Assembly (NCBI GenBank): GCA_028281005.1
Contig: JANQKS010000078.1
Coordinates: 1-64,000, forward strand
DNA: 64,000 nt
DNA from: Pseudomonadales bacterium
GTDB taxonomy: Bacteria; Pseudomonadota; Gammaproteobacteria; Pseudomonadales; Azotimanducaceae
Direction: 5' to 3'
Both the position numbers and the translations under genes were made by a program. Below are positions 17,031 to 26,392 of this stretch, piece by piece (the first letter of the stretch is position 1; each line of letters begins with the position of its first letter). The notes below the pieces were generated by a model, which saw nothing but the letters and a program-made list of their open reading frames with translations, searched no databases and was not told the origin of the DNA.

Positions 17031-19291
17031 AATACCACGCGGATGCTGGCGCCCGCGTTAAAACCCGGTTGCGTGAAGCGTTCCGGCGCGTCACCTTGAA
17101 TCGCCACTGTGTCTGCCCAACGGGTGTACTCTTTGTCAGTCAAGTTAAACAAGCCAACGTTAACAGTTACGGTTTCTGAAAAATCGAAGTAGGCCAACAG
17201 ATCGATGATGCCGTAGCCGGAAGTTTGGGAGCGGGAACTCCCAACCGGAATATCTGAGTCATCCTTGCCTTCTACCAGTGTAAAAATCAGTTGCCCGCCC
17301 CAGTTGCGATTCGGCGCGTCGTACTGCAAACCAACAACACCGGTCAGCGGGTTGATGGATTCCAGCGGCTCATCCAGATCGGTGTCTTCACCGTCTGCAT
17401 ACGCAATGGCGTAACGAACACCAAAGTCCTGCAGAGCGTCGCCGAAGGCCGCCAATGGCATATATCCACCCAGTTCTACCCCTTCGATCTCCACTTCAGC
17501 ACGGTTTACAGACTGAAACACCGGCAAAAAATCTGCCGGGTCAATACCCACCAATGAGCGAGGATCGATAAAATCTTCGTACTCGTTACGGAACACCGTG
17601 AGGTTGTGGCTACCAAAGCGGCTATTCAAGCGGATACCAAACTCCACCCCCTGACTGGTTTCCGACTTGAGGTTTGGATTAGAAATGGCTTTGTAGCGCC
17701 CCGGATTAGTAAAGCCAATATTGACATCGTCATACGGTGGCGCGCGGAAACCTTCCGCATAACGCGCAAAACCGCTGACGTTATCCGTAAATTGGTATAC
17801 GGCTGAAAAGGCAAATGTGAGCTCGGCATCGTCATAGTCTTCTGGAAGCACGGTGCCTGGATTGCCCGCCAGATAAATGGCGTCAGCCTCGGTGTCCGCA
17901 TCGTAGTCGTCATAGCGCAGACCCGGAGTCAAGCGTAGACGCTCATCCATGAGCACTATTTCATCCTGAACAAAGTACGCCAAGTGATCAATTTCCGTCA
18001 TCGGAAAATCTCTGGTGGGTAACCCCTCCGGAATTGGCGTTCCGTCTAGCCTGAAACTACCCCCATCACGCAACGACACACTGTCGGTGGTGTAGTATTC
18101 GACCCCGTAGGTCAGACTGTGCGAGACACCCCCTGTCTTGAAGTCTGACCCCAACTGTAAATAAAAGCCGTCGATTTCCTGTTCAAACTCTGAATAACGA
18201 AAACGCGTGCGAGGGCCATCAAAGTAGGTTCTCAGATCCTCCGTGAGCTGGGCATTATCCGACTCTTGGTGGTAGACCCGGACGACGCCACGATCCAGCC
18301 AGTTGTCCCCGACCGAAGAGTACCGATACTCCAGCGCCCACTTTTGCCGTTCTCTTTCGTCTCGCGCATCAGAGGTATTGACGATAACAGGCGGACCGAA
18401 GGGGCTGACAATCACCGCCCCATAGTCTGAAAGGACTTGCGTGTCGATGTCGGTCTCAAAGCGATCGTAGGAGACGATGAATTTATGCGCTTCACCCGGC
18501 ATAAACACCAGTTTGGCCGAAACGTTATCCACCTCTATGTCTTGCGGATCAGCTTCTTGGCGGGCTGCGGCCACACCACCCGACGAACCGGAACTTTCCG
18601 TTTCTTCGCCATCTCGGTGGGTAAAGGTGAGCATTCCGGCAACCACATCATTGCCTGCCGCAACCGTGGCCGTGCCGACCATGGACGCATCATCACTGGA
18701 ATATCCGCCCTTGATGCTGGCATAGAACGGATCGTCGCTGGACACATAGCGCTCAGGTCCCTTGGTAGTGAACGACACCACGCCACCTAAGGCATCGCTG
18801 CCATATAGCGAAGACACCGGGCCGCGGGCAATTTCAACCATCTCCAAGCTATCGACGTCTACAAAGTCGCGGCGTGCGTTTAGGAAGGGGCCAAAGCTGA
18901 ACTCATCGGAGATGCGCACTCCATCGACAATCGTGAGTACGCGATCACCTTCAATACCGCGGATGTTGAACCCGCTCAAGCCAAAGCGGCTACCGGTACC
19001 ACTCACGCTGACCCCCGGCTCAAAGCGCACCAAGTCAGCAATATCACGGGTGATCTGGCGCTCCATCTCTTCTTCGTCAATGACAGAAATGGTCGCGCCC
19101 ACTTGATTAAGAGTACGTTCGGTTTTTGTGCCGATCACGGTAATAGTTTCTTCAATTTCTGCGTCGCTGCCCGCATCGGCAGCGGCATGCGCATGGATGG
19201 CAGAGGTCGCCCCGAGCAGGGCGATTGGTATCAAGCTTAGCTGTCGAAATATGACCACAACGCGACTCCTTTTCAAAAATGTCATGTTCAA
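17027..19291 (-). CDS. TonB-dependent heme/hemoglobin receptor
   Basis: Plug IEETITVIGTKTERTLNQVGATISVIDEEEMERQITRDIADLVRFEPGVSVSG; C-term F; first gene of hmu operon. Confidence 0.93.
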   Translation of the reverse strand: MNMTFLKRSRVVVIFRQLSLIPIALLGATSAIHAHAAADAGSDAEIEETITVIGTKTERTLNQVGATISVIDEEEMERQITRDIADLVRFEPGVSVSGTGSRFGLSGFNIRGIEGDRVLTIVDGVRISDEFSFGPFLNARRDFVDVDSLEMVEIARGPVSSLYGSDALGGVVSFTTKGPERYVSSDDPFYASIKGGYSSDDASMVGTATVAAGNDVVAGMLTFTHRDGEETESSGSSGGVAAARQEADPQDIEVDNVSAKLVFMPGEAHKFIVSYDRFETDIDTQVLSDYGAVIVSPFGPPVIVNTSDARDERERQKWALEYRYSSVGDNWLDRGVVRVYHQESDNAQLTEDLRTYFDGPRTRFRYSEFEQEIDGFYLQLGSDFKTGGVSHSLTYGVEYYTTDSVSLRDGGSFRLDGTPIPEGLPTRDFPMTEIDHLAYFVQDEIVLMDERLRLTPGLRYDDYDADTEADAIYLAGNPGTVLPEDYDDAELTFAFSAVYQFTDNVSGFARYAEGFRAPPYDDVNIGFTNPGRYKAISNPNLKSETSQGVEFGIRLNSRFGSHNLTVFRNEYEDFIDPRSLVGIDPADFLPVFQSVNRAEVEIEGVELGGYMPLAAFGDALQDFGVRYAIAYADGEDTDLDEPLESINPLTGVVGLQYDAPNRNWGGQLIFTLVEGKDDSDIPVGSSRSQTSGYGIIDLLAYFDFSETVTVNVGLFNLTDKEYTRWADTVAIQGDAPERFTQPGFNAGASIRVVF

Positions 19292-19344
19292 GCTTGCACG
19301 CTTGTTTCAGCGTGGAACGCTTCGCAATAATGATTGCTAACATT

Positions 19345-19367
19345 AATGATAATTGTTCTTATTATCA
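19345..19367. promoter_or_regulatory. Fur box upstream of heme receptor
   Basis: aatgataattgttcttattatca, about 55 bp before the receptor start. Confidence 0.7.
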
Positions 19368-19589
19368 ATACGTACTGAAAACAATATACTGAGAACAAAT
19401 CGGAGATGTGCTTCTTTGGCAGGGTCGTAGGAAGTGCAGACAGGGAAATAAAAGCGGACGGCACACAATGCGCAGGCGCTAACGATACACCGCGTTGTTC
19501 ACGCCCACATGAATTTACGCGGAGTGCCCAGGCGTTAGCGCGCGACCGCCGGGAGGCGTGTTACGTTAGGCCGTAATCCGTGTAGATGA

Positions 19590-20483
19590 TCAGCGACTAA
19601 GGTTAAATGCAGCAACCTGAACCGCAGCGGCTGCGCCAAACAACTGCGCGGCATCACTCTCCACCGTGTCTGTTGGATTCAAGCTGGGCCACATCGGGTC
19701 TAATCCAGTGATAATGTCCTGTAATTGTCCGGCCACCGCCGCGGCACGCTCATCCTGTAGAAAAGCCTCAGATCGTGCCCAAACACCGGCAATCTGCGTA
19801 AAGCCCCAAGCGTCCTGATACTCGTGGAGGTTATTCACCGCGCCATCAACAATACCAATCTGGTATTCCACGCCGCCGGTGCGTAGCAAATTTTCTACAA
19901 CCTTGGCGATGACTTGCGGATCCTTTGTAGCAGCCCCACCTTCACACGCTGTGATCGCCGCCGTCAGTTCGGCATACACCGCCTCCACATCAGACTGGCT
20001 CTGACGTTCCACCACAGCTGCGGTCAGGGCACTGAGATTGTCGCCAAAGCCGCCACAGCCACGGGCTTCAAAGGCGGGCACCACCGACGAGTAGATTTCT
20101 TCCCGTGGATGCTTCATGTGAGTCTCTGCGAGCTCCGGAAGGTCTTGACGGTACAGTTCATATCCCACCGCGAGGTGACCACGTATAAGGCCAAGTTGTG
20201 TTAGGTAGGCGGCATCGTCGGTAGTCAAATCGGCGCCCGCAGTAGCGGCACCTTCGCCCTCGCCTTCTCCTCCACCACCTTCTCCTTCGCCACCTTCTCC
20301 TTCGCCGCCACTCATTGTGGGCACGGCCACCTCTTCCATTTCTGCCTCGGTTTGCGTTGCAGGCTCTGAGGTCTCCGCGCACCCAGAGAGTTGCGTGCTG
20401 ACCAACCAGGTAGCGGCTCCAATGGCGGTGACGGTGCGCCATTGAAAGCGCTTGTTGTCAGAGGAATGTATACTGTCGCTCAT
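19590..20483 (-). CDS. Lipoprotein with Gly/Glu-rich repeat linker and unknown soluble domain
   Basis: Start MSDSIHSSDNKRFQWRTV at 20483, lipobox LSGC, SGGEGEGGEGEGGGGEGEGEGAA, then AYLTQLGLIRGHLAVGYELY...ETHMKHPREEIYSSVVPAFE. Confidence 0.75.
   Translation of the reverse strand: MSDSIHSSDNKRFQWRTVTAIGAATWLVSTQLSGCAETSEPATQTEAEMEEVAVPTMSGGEGEGGEGEGGGGEGEGEGAATAGADLTTDDAAYLTQLGLIRGHLAVGYELYRQDLPELAETHMKHPREEIYSSVVPAFEARGCGGFGDNLSALTAAVVERQSQSDVEAVYAELTAAITACEGGAATKDPQVIAKVVENLLRTGGVEYQIGIVDGAVNNLHEYQDAWGFTQIAGVWARSEAFLQDERAAAVAGQLQDIITGLDPMWPSLNPTDTVESDAAQLFGAAAAVQVAAFNLSR
20250..20313. repeat. Low-complexity DNA encoding the GEGEGG repeats
   Basis: ccttcgccctcgccttctcctccaccaccttctccttcgccaccttctccttcgccgcc. 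Confidence 0.8.
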
Positions 20484-21147
20484 GATTGTTTTCCTAGAGA
20501 ACGTGTTAAGCCCAGACCATGTGGGCGCGTTTGTTAATATACTCGACGATGCCGAGCTGTTCGAGTCCGGCGCAATAACTGCCGGACGTACCGCCAAAGC
20601 GCATAAACAAAACCTGCAGGCATTGCATGCCAAACCCGAAGTTGAGCGCATTCTTAAGCAGGTGCGGGAAGACCTCACAAAACATAGCGTGTTTAGACAC
20701 TTTGCGATCCCCGCCAAGTTTGGCCGGGTCATGATCAGCCGCTACGAACCGGGCATGAAATACGGCAGCCATTTCGACGAGGCGTTTATTGACGGCGTGC
20801 GCACGGATCTTTCGTTTACTCTGTTTCTCTCCGACCCGGACACATACGTTGGCGGGGAATTGGAATTGACGACACCCTCCGGCAGTCAAGCCATCAAGCT
20901 GCCGCCGGGATGCGCCATCGTCTATCCCAGCGATCACTTGCACGCGGTCTTGCCAGTTACTGATGGCGTGCGTTTAGCCGTGGTCGGTTGGGTCCAGAGC
21001 CGCGTTCGCGCCAGCGCCCAACGCCAACTGCTGTATGAATTATATGAAGGCATCCGAGACGCCGAAGCAGCCCCTGGCAACGCAAAAGACGCCATTACAC
21101 GCCTGAAGCTGGTGCGCAACAACCTCATCAGAATGTGGGCCGATTGA
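20482..21147 (+). CDS. piuC: Fe2+/2-oxoglutarate-dependent PKHD-type hydroxylase (PiuC/YbiX)
   Basis: MIVFLENVLSPDHV...; ISRYEPGMKYGSHFDEAF...RTDLSFTLFLSDPDTYVGGELEL...GCAIVYPSDHLHAVLPVTDGVRLAVVGWVQS. Confidence 0.93.
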   Translation: MIVFLENVLSPDHVGAFVNILDDAELFESGAITAGRTAKAHKQNLQALHAKPEVERILKQVREDLTKHSVFRHFAIPAKFGRVMISRYEPGMKYGSHFDEAFIDGVRTDLSFTLFLSDPDTYVGGELELTTPSGSQAIKLPPGCAIVYPSDHLHAVLPVTDGVRLAVVGWVQSRVRASAQRQLLYELYEGIRDAEAAPGNAKDAITRLKLVRNNLIRMWAD

Positions 21148-21204
21148 GTCAGCAAAGCAGTAAGACCCCCGCCGCTGGACACTCTAGATGAATACTTTGC
21201 GCCA

Positions 21205-22281
21205 TCAGCGCCACCCGGCCTTGTCGTAGAGTCGTACCGCCTGGGCTTGATTGGTACCGAGCAAGGCCGCGTTGATCGAATCTTCCGTAAAGGTGCCCAA
21301 TTGTGTGATTGGACCAGTGGCCTCGCCAACCACGGGGTATTCGTTGTTGCCTTCGGCAAACAACTTTTGAGCAAACTCGCCGCTGAGATACTCAATGAAC
21401 TTGATGGCGTTGTCCCGGTTTGGTGCGTGCTTCGTCACTCCGGCACCACTGATGTTGATGTGGGTACCACGCCCGGATTGGTTGGGGAATATAATTTGAA
21501 GTGCATCTACGATGTCCTGCGCACCCGCATCGTCGCTGTTTAACCAACGCCCAATATAGTAAGTGTTAGCGATCGTGATGCCGCATTCGCCGGACGCCAC
21601 GGCGGCCAGGTTGCTGGTGTCATTTCCTTGTGCTGAACGCGCAAAATTTGCGACTACGCCGCTGGCCCAATCTTGCGCCGCCTGCTCGCCGTTGGCATCG
21701 ATGAGCGCCGCGAGCAGGGACAGGTTATAGATGTTGGACGAACTCCGCATACAGACCATGCCGCGCAATGCAGGATCGGACAATTGTTCGTAATCGGTTA
21801 GCTCAATGGGTAGTTCTTTGTCACGCTGGTGCACAATTACGCGCGCACGTTTTGACAAGCCGAACCAATGACCTTCCGGTTCGCGTAGGTGCTCAGGTAC
21901 ACGTTCGTTTAAAAGTTGCGACTCCACCGGCTGAAAAATCCCCTTGGACTGAGCCCGCCACAGCCGCCCGGCATCCACCGTGATCAATACATCAGCGGGC
22001 GTGTATTGACCTTCGTTAACGATGCGTTCAATCAAGGCGTCGCTGCCGCCTTCAATGAGGTTGACTTGAATGCCGGTCTGTTCGGTAAATTCATCGTACA
22101 GAGCAATATCAGTGTCGTAGTGACGCGCGGAGTAGACATTGACCTGCTGCGCGGACACAGCGGTGCTCACGAACGTTGTAAGCACCAACACGGCTACCCC
22201 CATCGTTCGGCCAAGATTTGCGCTGGTCATTTTTGCGCCGGTCATTATTGGGAGTCTGTTTTGCTTCAGATACTGCTTCAT
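21205..22281 (-). CDS. Fe(3+) ABC transporter substrate-binding protein
   Basis: QVNVYSARHYDTDIALYDEFTEQTGIQVNLIEGGSDALIERIVNEG; GVTKHAPNRDNAIKFIEYLSG. Confidence 0.93.
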   Translation of the reverse strand: MKQYLKQNRLPIMTGAKMTSANLGRTMGVAVLVLTTFVSTAVSAQQVNVYSARHYDTDIALYDEFTEQTGIQVNLIEGGSDALIERIVNEGQYTPADVLITVDAGRLWRAQSKGIFQPVESQLLNERVPEHLREPEGHWFGLSKRARVIVHQRDKELPIELTDYEQLSDPALRGMVCMRSSSNIYNLSLLAALIDANGEQAAQDWASGVVANFARSAQGNDTSNLAAVASGECGITIANTYYIGRWLNSDDAGAQDIVDALQIIFPNQSGRGTHINISGAGVTKHAPNRDNAIKFIEYLSGEFAQKLFAEGNNEYPVVGEATGPITQLGTFTEDSINAALLGTNQAQAVRLYDKAGWR

Positions 22282-22336
22282 TGTGTTTGCTCTGTGTTTG
22301 CTCTCAACTTTGCTACTGCGTGTGGCTCACTCATCA

Positions 22337-22357
22337 ACTGAGAATCATTCTCATCAA
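22337..22357. promoter_or_regulatory. Fur box between ferric ABC ATPase stop and binding-protein start
   Basis: actgagaatcattctcatcaa; GAGAATCATTCTC palindrome. Confidence 0.8.
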
Positions 22358-23400
22358 CCCGATGGGCGAACGTACACCAGTAGGCCGGCTGAGTCAAAAC
22401 TTGCCTGCACATGTGTGCCTATCGCCAGATTTGGGGCATCCGCTAAGTCGACGCGCAAGCGCTCACCTTGGGCCTGCAGCACCACCAGGTAGCGGCCACC
22501 AAGGAAGCGGATATCTTCTACCAGAATTCCAGCGTCCGGCCGCTCGGTGAGGGTCACAGAATGACGGCGCACAATAACGTCATAAACGGTCTCGTCGAGC
22601 GGTACGGGCACGGTGGGACTGATAGGGCCAAAGGCCGTGACGATCTCACCCGCCTGTGCTCGACCGACTATCGCATCGGTTCCCCCGAACAATTCGGCGA
22701 CAAACCGATTCACCGGGTGTCGCCAGACTTCCCCAGGCGTACCGAGCTGTACAATTTTGCCGGCATCGATCACCGCGATGCGATCAGCGAGTTCCATCGC
22801 CTCTTCTGCATCGTGCGTTACGACAATGGCCGGGATACCCGCAGTACGCAAGGCGCGCCGGGTTTCTTCGCGCAGTTGCCGTCGCAGCGTGCTATCGACA
22901 CTGGCAAACGGTTCGTCGAGTAACATCAGACGTGGCTGCGGCGCCAACGCGCGCGCCAACGCTACACGCTGCTGCTGACCGCCAGACAGCGTGTGCGGAT
23001 AGCGTTTGGCAAAACTCGCCAAGCCGACCGCCTGCAGTTGTTGCTGCACACGAACATCACGCTCTGTGCTAGGTAATTCGTTTAAGCCGAAGCCAATATT
23101 GTCGGCCACCGACAGGTGCGGGAATAAAACATGGTCTTGAAACACTAAGCCAAAGCACCGCTGTTCCGCTGGAGGCTCGTCTCCCGGCGTAGCCAAAGCA
23201 TCCCCGGCAAACAACACTCTGCCCTGTTGCAAAGGTTCTAATCCCGCCACGACCCGCAACAATGTGCTTTTGCCGCTGCCGGAAGCACCCAACAGGCAAA
23301 GGATCTCACCGTCGTCAACAGACAGATCGACACCATCAAGCACCACGGTACCGTCAAATTGGTGATGGACTGCTTCGAGCTCTAGCATGGTAACTGACAA
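22354..23400 (-). CDS. Fe(3+) ABC transporter ATP-binding protein (FbpC-type)
   Basis: GASGSGKSTLLRVVAGLEPLQQGRV; LSGGQQQRVALARALAPQPRLMLLDEPFASVD; TOBE-like C-terminus. Confidence 0.93.
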   Translation of the reverse strand: MSVTMLELEAVHHQFDGTVVLDGVDLSVDDGEILCLLGASGSGKSTLLRVVAGLEPLQQGRVLFAGDALATPGDEPPAEQRCFGLVFQDHVLFPHLSVADNIGFGLNELPSTERDVRVQQQLQAVGLASFAKRYPHTLSGGQQQRVALARALAPQPRLMLLDEPFASVDSTLRRQLREETRRALRTAGIPAIVVTHDAEEAMELADRIAVIDAGKIVQLGTPGEVWRHPVNRFVAELFGGTDAIVGRAQAGEIVTAFGPISPTVPVPLDETVYDVIVRRHSVTLTERPDAGILVEDIRFLGGRYLVVLQAQGERLRVDLADAPNLAIGTHVQASFDSAGLLVYVRPSG

Positions 23401-23451
23401 ATGCTCCTGGAGCGCTCAGAGAGGGAATGTTTTAGCGTAGAATGATCGCGC

Positions 23452-25131
23452 ATGACAACCGGCGCAACGTTTAGTACGCAAAACAAATCCAGGCACAGCA
23501 GATGGCCATCCATCTGGACTTGGGGCGCTACGGCTATCGCGCTACCCGTGGCTGTCCCCATCATCACCATACTGCTGACTTTTTTCAGCCCAACCAGCGA
23601 GGTTTGGCAACACCTGCGCGATTCGGTGTTGTTGGAATACATCGGCAACACGGTGTTGCTGCTGCTGTCCGTAGCAGTGCTGGTTGCCTTAATTGGTATC
23701 AGCAGCGCTTGGTTGGTGGCCACCAAGGATTTCCCCGGGCGGACACTGTTCAGCTGGGCATTGATCGCCCCTATTGCAACCCCCGCGTACGTGGTGGCTT
23801 ACGCCTATGCCGACCTGCTGTCCTTTACCGGTCCGTTGCAAAGCCTATTACGCGAGTGGGGCCTGTTAGAGAGCGCTCTACCTTCCATTCGCTCCTTACC
23901 GGGCGCAGCCTTTGTCCTAGGGCTCACGCTTTACCCGTACGTTTACTTGTTTGCATTTAATGCGTTCAGCGAACAGGCCCGCCCCCTGACAGAAGCCGCT
24001 CGCAGCCTGGGCGCCGGACCACACCGCGCCTTTTTTCAAATTGCGCTACCCCATGCACGGCCTGCTATCGCCGGCGGTATCGCGCTTGCGCTGATGGAAA
24101 CCGCCGCCGATTTCGGTGTGGTGGATTTTTTTGGCGTACCCACGCTAACGAACGGCATCTTCCGCACTTGGTACGCCCAAGGTGAACACCAAGCAGCCAT
24201 GCAACTGGCGGCATGGTTGTTTGTGGTGGTCGCCGCACTGGTGGTGTTCGAACAACTGGCGCGCCGAGGTTCCCACGCTAACCCCGTGTCCCGCAACGCC
24301 GCAGCCACCCGCGTTCGCCAACGCGGCGCGTCCGGATTGGTATCTTCACTGGTCTGTCTCATTCCCATCACTTTCGGGTTTTTAGTACCCGGCGCGGTTT
24401 TGTTGGATCACACCCTCAATGTGGGGGATCCCATGCTGGGACGGCAATTCACAGACTATTTAGGAAACAGTTTGACGGTTGCCGGTTGTGCCGCGCTAAT
24501 AGCGGCTGGTTGTGGGGTTTGGCTCACCTATGCGGTGCGCTTACATGGCGCATCGGCAAGCCGGGGGCTGCTCACCGTCAGCGTACGCGTAGCAACCCTG
24601 GGTTACGCCATCCCCGGCATGGTGCTGGCTGTGGGTTTAATCGGACCGCTCACCAGCTTAGATAAGTGGTTGGCGGAAACCATTAATCCAGCCTTGGGAT
24701 TGCCCCGCGGGCTGTTGATTACCGGGTCGATCGCAGCCCTCATATTTGTATATTTGGCTCGTTTTCTCACAGTGGCGTACAACAGCTGTGAAGGCGGCAT
24801 GGCACGCATACACCGCCACTACGACGATGCCGCGCGAAGTCTAGGCGCCGGTCCGTTTAGTCTATTGTCCAAAATTCACTTACCTATCATGACACCTGCT
24901 GTGCTGACCGCGGCATTATTGGTATTTGTGGATGTGGTCAAGGAACTGCCGGCCACACTCATCCTGCGGCCTTTTAACTTTGAGACGCTGGCGACACGCA
25001 CCTATCGGCTGGCTTCTGACGAACGCATCGCCGAAGCTTCAACGGCTGCGTTGATGATCGTTGCTGTCGGATTGTTACCTGCTGCTCTCATCGCCTGGCA
25101 AAACTTCAGCCACACGGCAGCTCGGCGCTAG
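23452..25131 (+). CDS. Fe(3+) ABC transporter permease (FbpB-type, fused double permease)
   Basis: Two BPD_transp EAA-loop regions: EAARSLGAGPHRAFFQIALPHARPAIAGG and DAARSLGAGPFSLLSKIHLPIMTPAVL. Confidence 0.93.
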   Translation: MTTGATFSTQNKSRHSRWPSIWTWGATAIALPVAVPIITILLTFFSPTSEVWQHLRDSVLLEYIGNTVLLLLSVAVLVALIGISSAWLVATKDFPGRTLFSWALIAPIATPAYVVAYAYADLLSFTGPLQSLLREWGLLESALPSIRSLPGAAFVLGLTLYPYVYLFAFNAFSEQARPLTEAARSLGAGPHRAFFQIALPHARPAIAGGIALALMETAADFGVVDFFGVPTLTNGIFRTWYAQGEHQAAMQLAAWLFVVVAALVVFEQLARRGSHANPVSRNAAATRVRQRGASGLVSSLVCLIPITFGFLVPGAVLLDHTLNVGDPMLGRQFTDYLGNSLTVAGCAALIAAGCGVWLTYAVRLHGASASRGLLTVSVRVATLGYAIPGMVLAVGLIGPLTSLDKWLAETINPALGLPRGLLITGSIAALIFVYLARFLTVAYNSCEGGMARIHRHYDDAARSLGAGPFSLLSKIHLPIMTPAVLTAALLVFVDVVKELPATLILRPFNFETLATRTYRLASDERIAEASTAALMIVAVGLLPAALIAWQNFSHTAARR

Positions 25132-25168
25132 CCGACTCGTACTGTAACGTTCGCGAAAGTTCGTACAC

Positions 25169-25189
25169 TAGTGATAACCATTCTTATCC
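25169..25189. promoter_or_regulatory. Possible Fur box in intergenic region
   Basis: tagtgataaccattcttatcc. Confidence 0.45.
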
Positions 25190-25218
25190 GCTACCCCTAT
25201 CCTCCTATCCTTGTGTTG

Positions 25219-25533
25219 CTAGTTACCCCGCTCCACCTCGTCAATACTGATGACCGGATCTTGGTCTTCCACCTCCACGTCGGGCCCATCAAACGGGTGT
25301 GGTTCCTTAGGTAGGAAAAAAGGCCGCCAATGGGTGATGGGCACCTGTTTCCCGCGCCCTTCGACCATGCGCACAAACTCGCCGTCGTCGGTCAACACCG
25401 CATAGCTAATCTCGGGATCTTCGGGTCGCGTTTGTGACACAACGTAATCACCATCCTGGTTGGTGTAGCTGTAGATTTCCGCATGCCCGGTTAAAGCAAT
25501 CAAAGTCAAACAGATCGCGAGGAGGCTGCGCAT
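25219..25533 (-). CDS. DUF4124-like secreted small protein
   Basis: MRSLLAICLTLIALTGHAEIYSYTNQDGDYVVSQTRPEDPE; start at 25533. Confidence 0.7.
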   Translation of the reverse strand: MRSLLAICLTLIALTGHAEIYSYTNQDGDYVVSQTRPEDPEISYAVLTDDGEFVRMVEGRGKQVPITHWRPFFLPKEPHPFDGPDVEVEDQDPVISIDEVERGN

Positions 25534-25623
25534 GATGGCGTCCTTTCTGGTAACTCCGCACCAGTCTAGGATGAAGTGGCAGCCGGCACCAGTCTCTCCA
25601 CCGCGTGACATCAATCCCATTGA

Positions 25624-26298
25624 TTGCACTGGCGCCCAGGAACGACTAACGTTCTCGCCCCAAACCTGAGAGCCATATTGACCTTGTTCAGCTTGACCTT
25701 TGCCGCGCTCTCCGCCGCTTGTTTGGCCAACGCCATCGGCGACGTTTTTATGCTCTACGGTGTTCGCTACACAAATTGGGAACCCGGTGTGGAAGCCATG
25801 CAACAGACCCCCGAACGCTACATAAAGTGGGGCGCACTCAGTGGTCTGGTCACCGTTTCCGCCTGGTTTCTGCTGGTACCTGCCGCAGCACAGGTAGGCG
25901 GCGGCATCGGTTGGGCGCTGGCTCTGGCGTTCTGTTTCTACGTCGGTGTGACGTTGTCCTTTCACGTGTCGTACTTGTTTGTTGGCCTCGGTGTGAAAGC
26001 TGACAACACCTTAGCGGAGCCTTTTGCAGGTCTGCTTGGCTTGATCTCCGCGGCAAGCTTCCTCGGTGCTGTGAGTGTGAGCGTGCTGTGGGCCGTCGAC
26101 TTGTTCATGCGGAGCGCCAGCCTGTTTTACTTAGCTTGCACTCCCGCGTTCACCATTTTGTTTTTTCAAATGTTTATGGGGCGTTTCCTCGGCCGGGCGC
26201 CTTACTACAAAGTAGTAGCAGGTCCTATCGCAATGGTGGCGTTTTTTGCCGGTTTCCTACACTACACGGAGGCGGTGATTGGTTGGCACGTACCCTAG
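25624..26298 (+). CDS. Multi-pass membrane protein of unknown function
   Basis: Hydrophobic ORF, ACLANAIGDVFMLYGVRYTNWEPGVEAM... Confidence 0.7.
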   Translation: MHWRPGTTNVLAPNLRAILTLFSLTFAALSAACLANAIGDVFMLYGVRYTNWEPGVEAMQQTPERYIKWGALSGLVTVSAWFLLVPAAAQVGGGIGWALALAFCFYVGVTLSFHVSYLFVGLGVKADNTLAEPFAGLLGLISAASFLGAVSVSVLWAVDLFMRSASLFYLACTPAFTILFFQMFMGRFLGRAPYYKVVAGPIAMVAFFAGFLHYTEAVIGWHVP

Positions 26299-26392
26299 GG
26301 AGCCTCTGCATAATTTAACCGCCTACTGCGGTCGCCGAGAGCGGCAACACGGCAGCCACGGGATTGTCTTGCTGCCGCCAAACGGCATCAAC

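Noticed and set aside
26300-26392. Inverted GC-rich stretch between the membrane protein and the serine hydrolase as a non-coding RNA
   Set aside because: Most likely a simple convergent terminator region; no further support.
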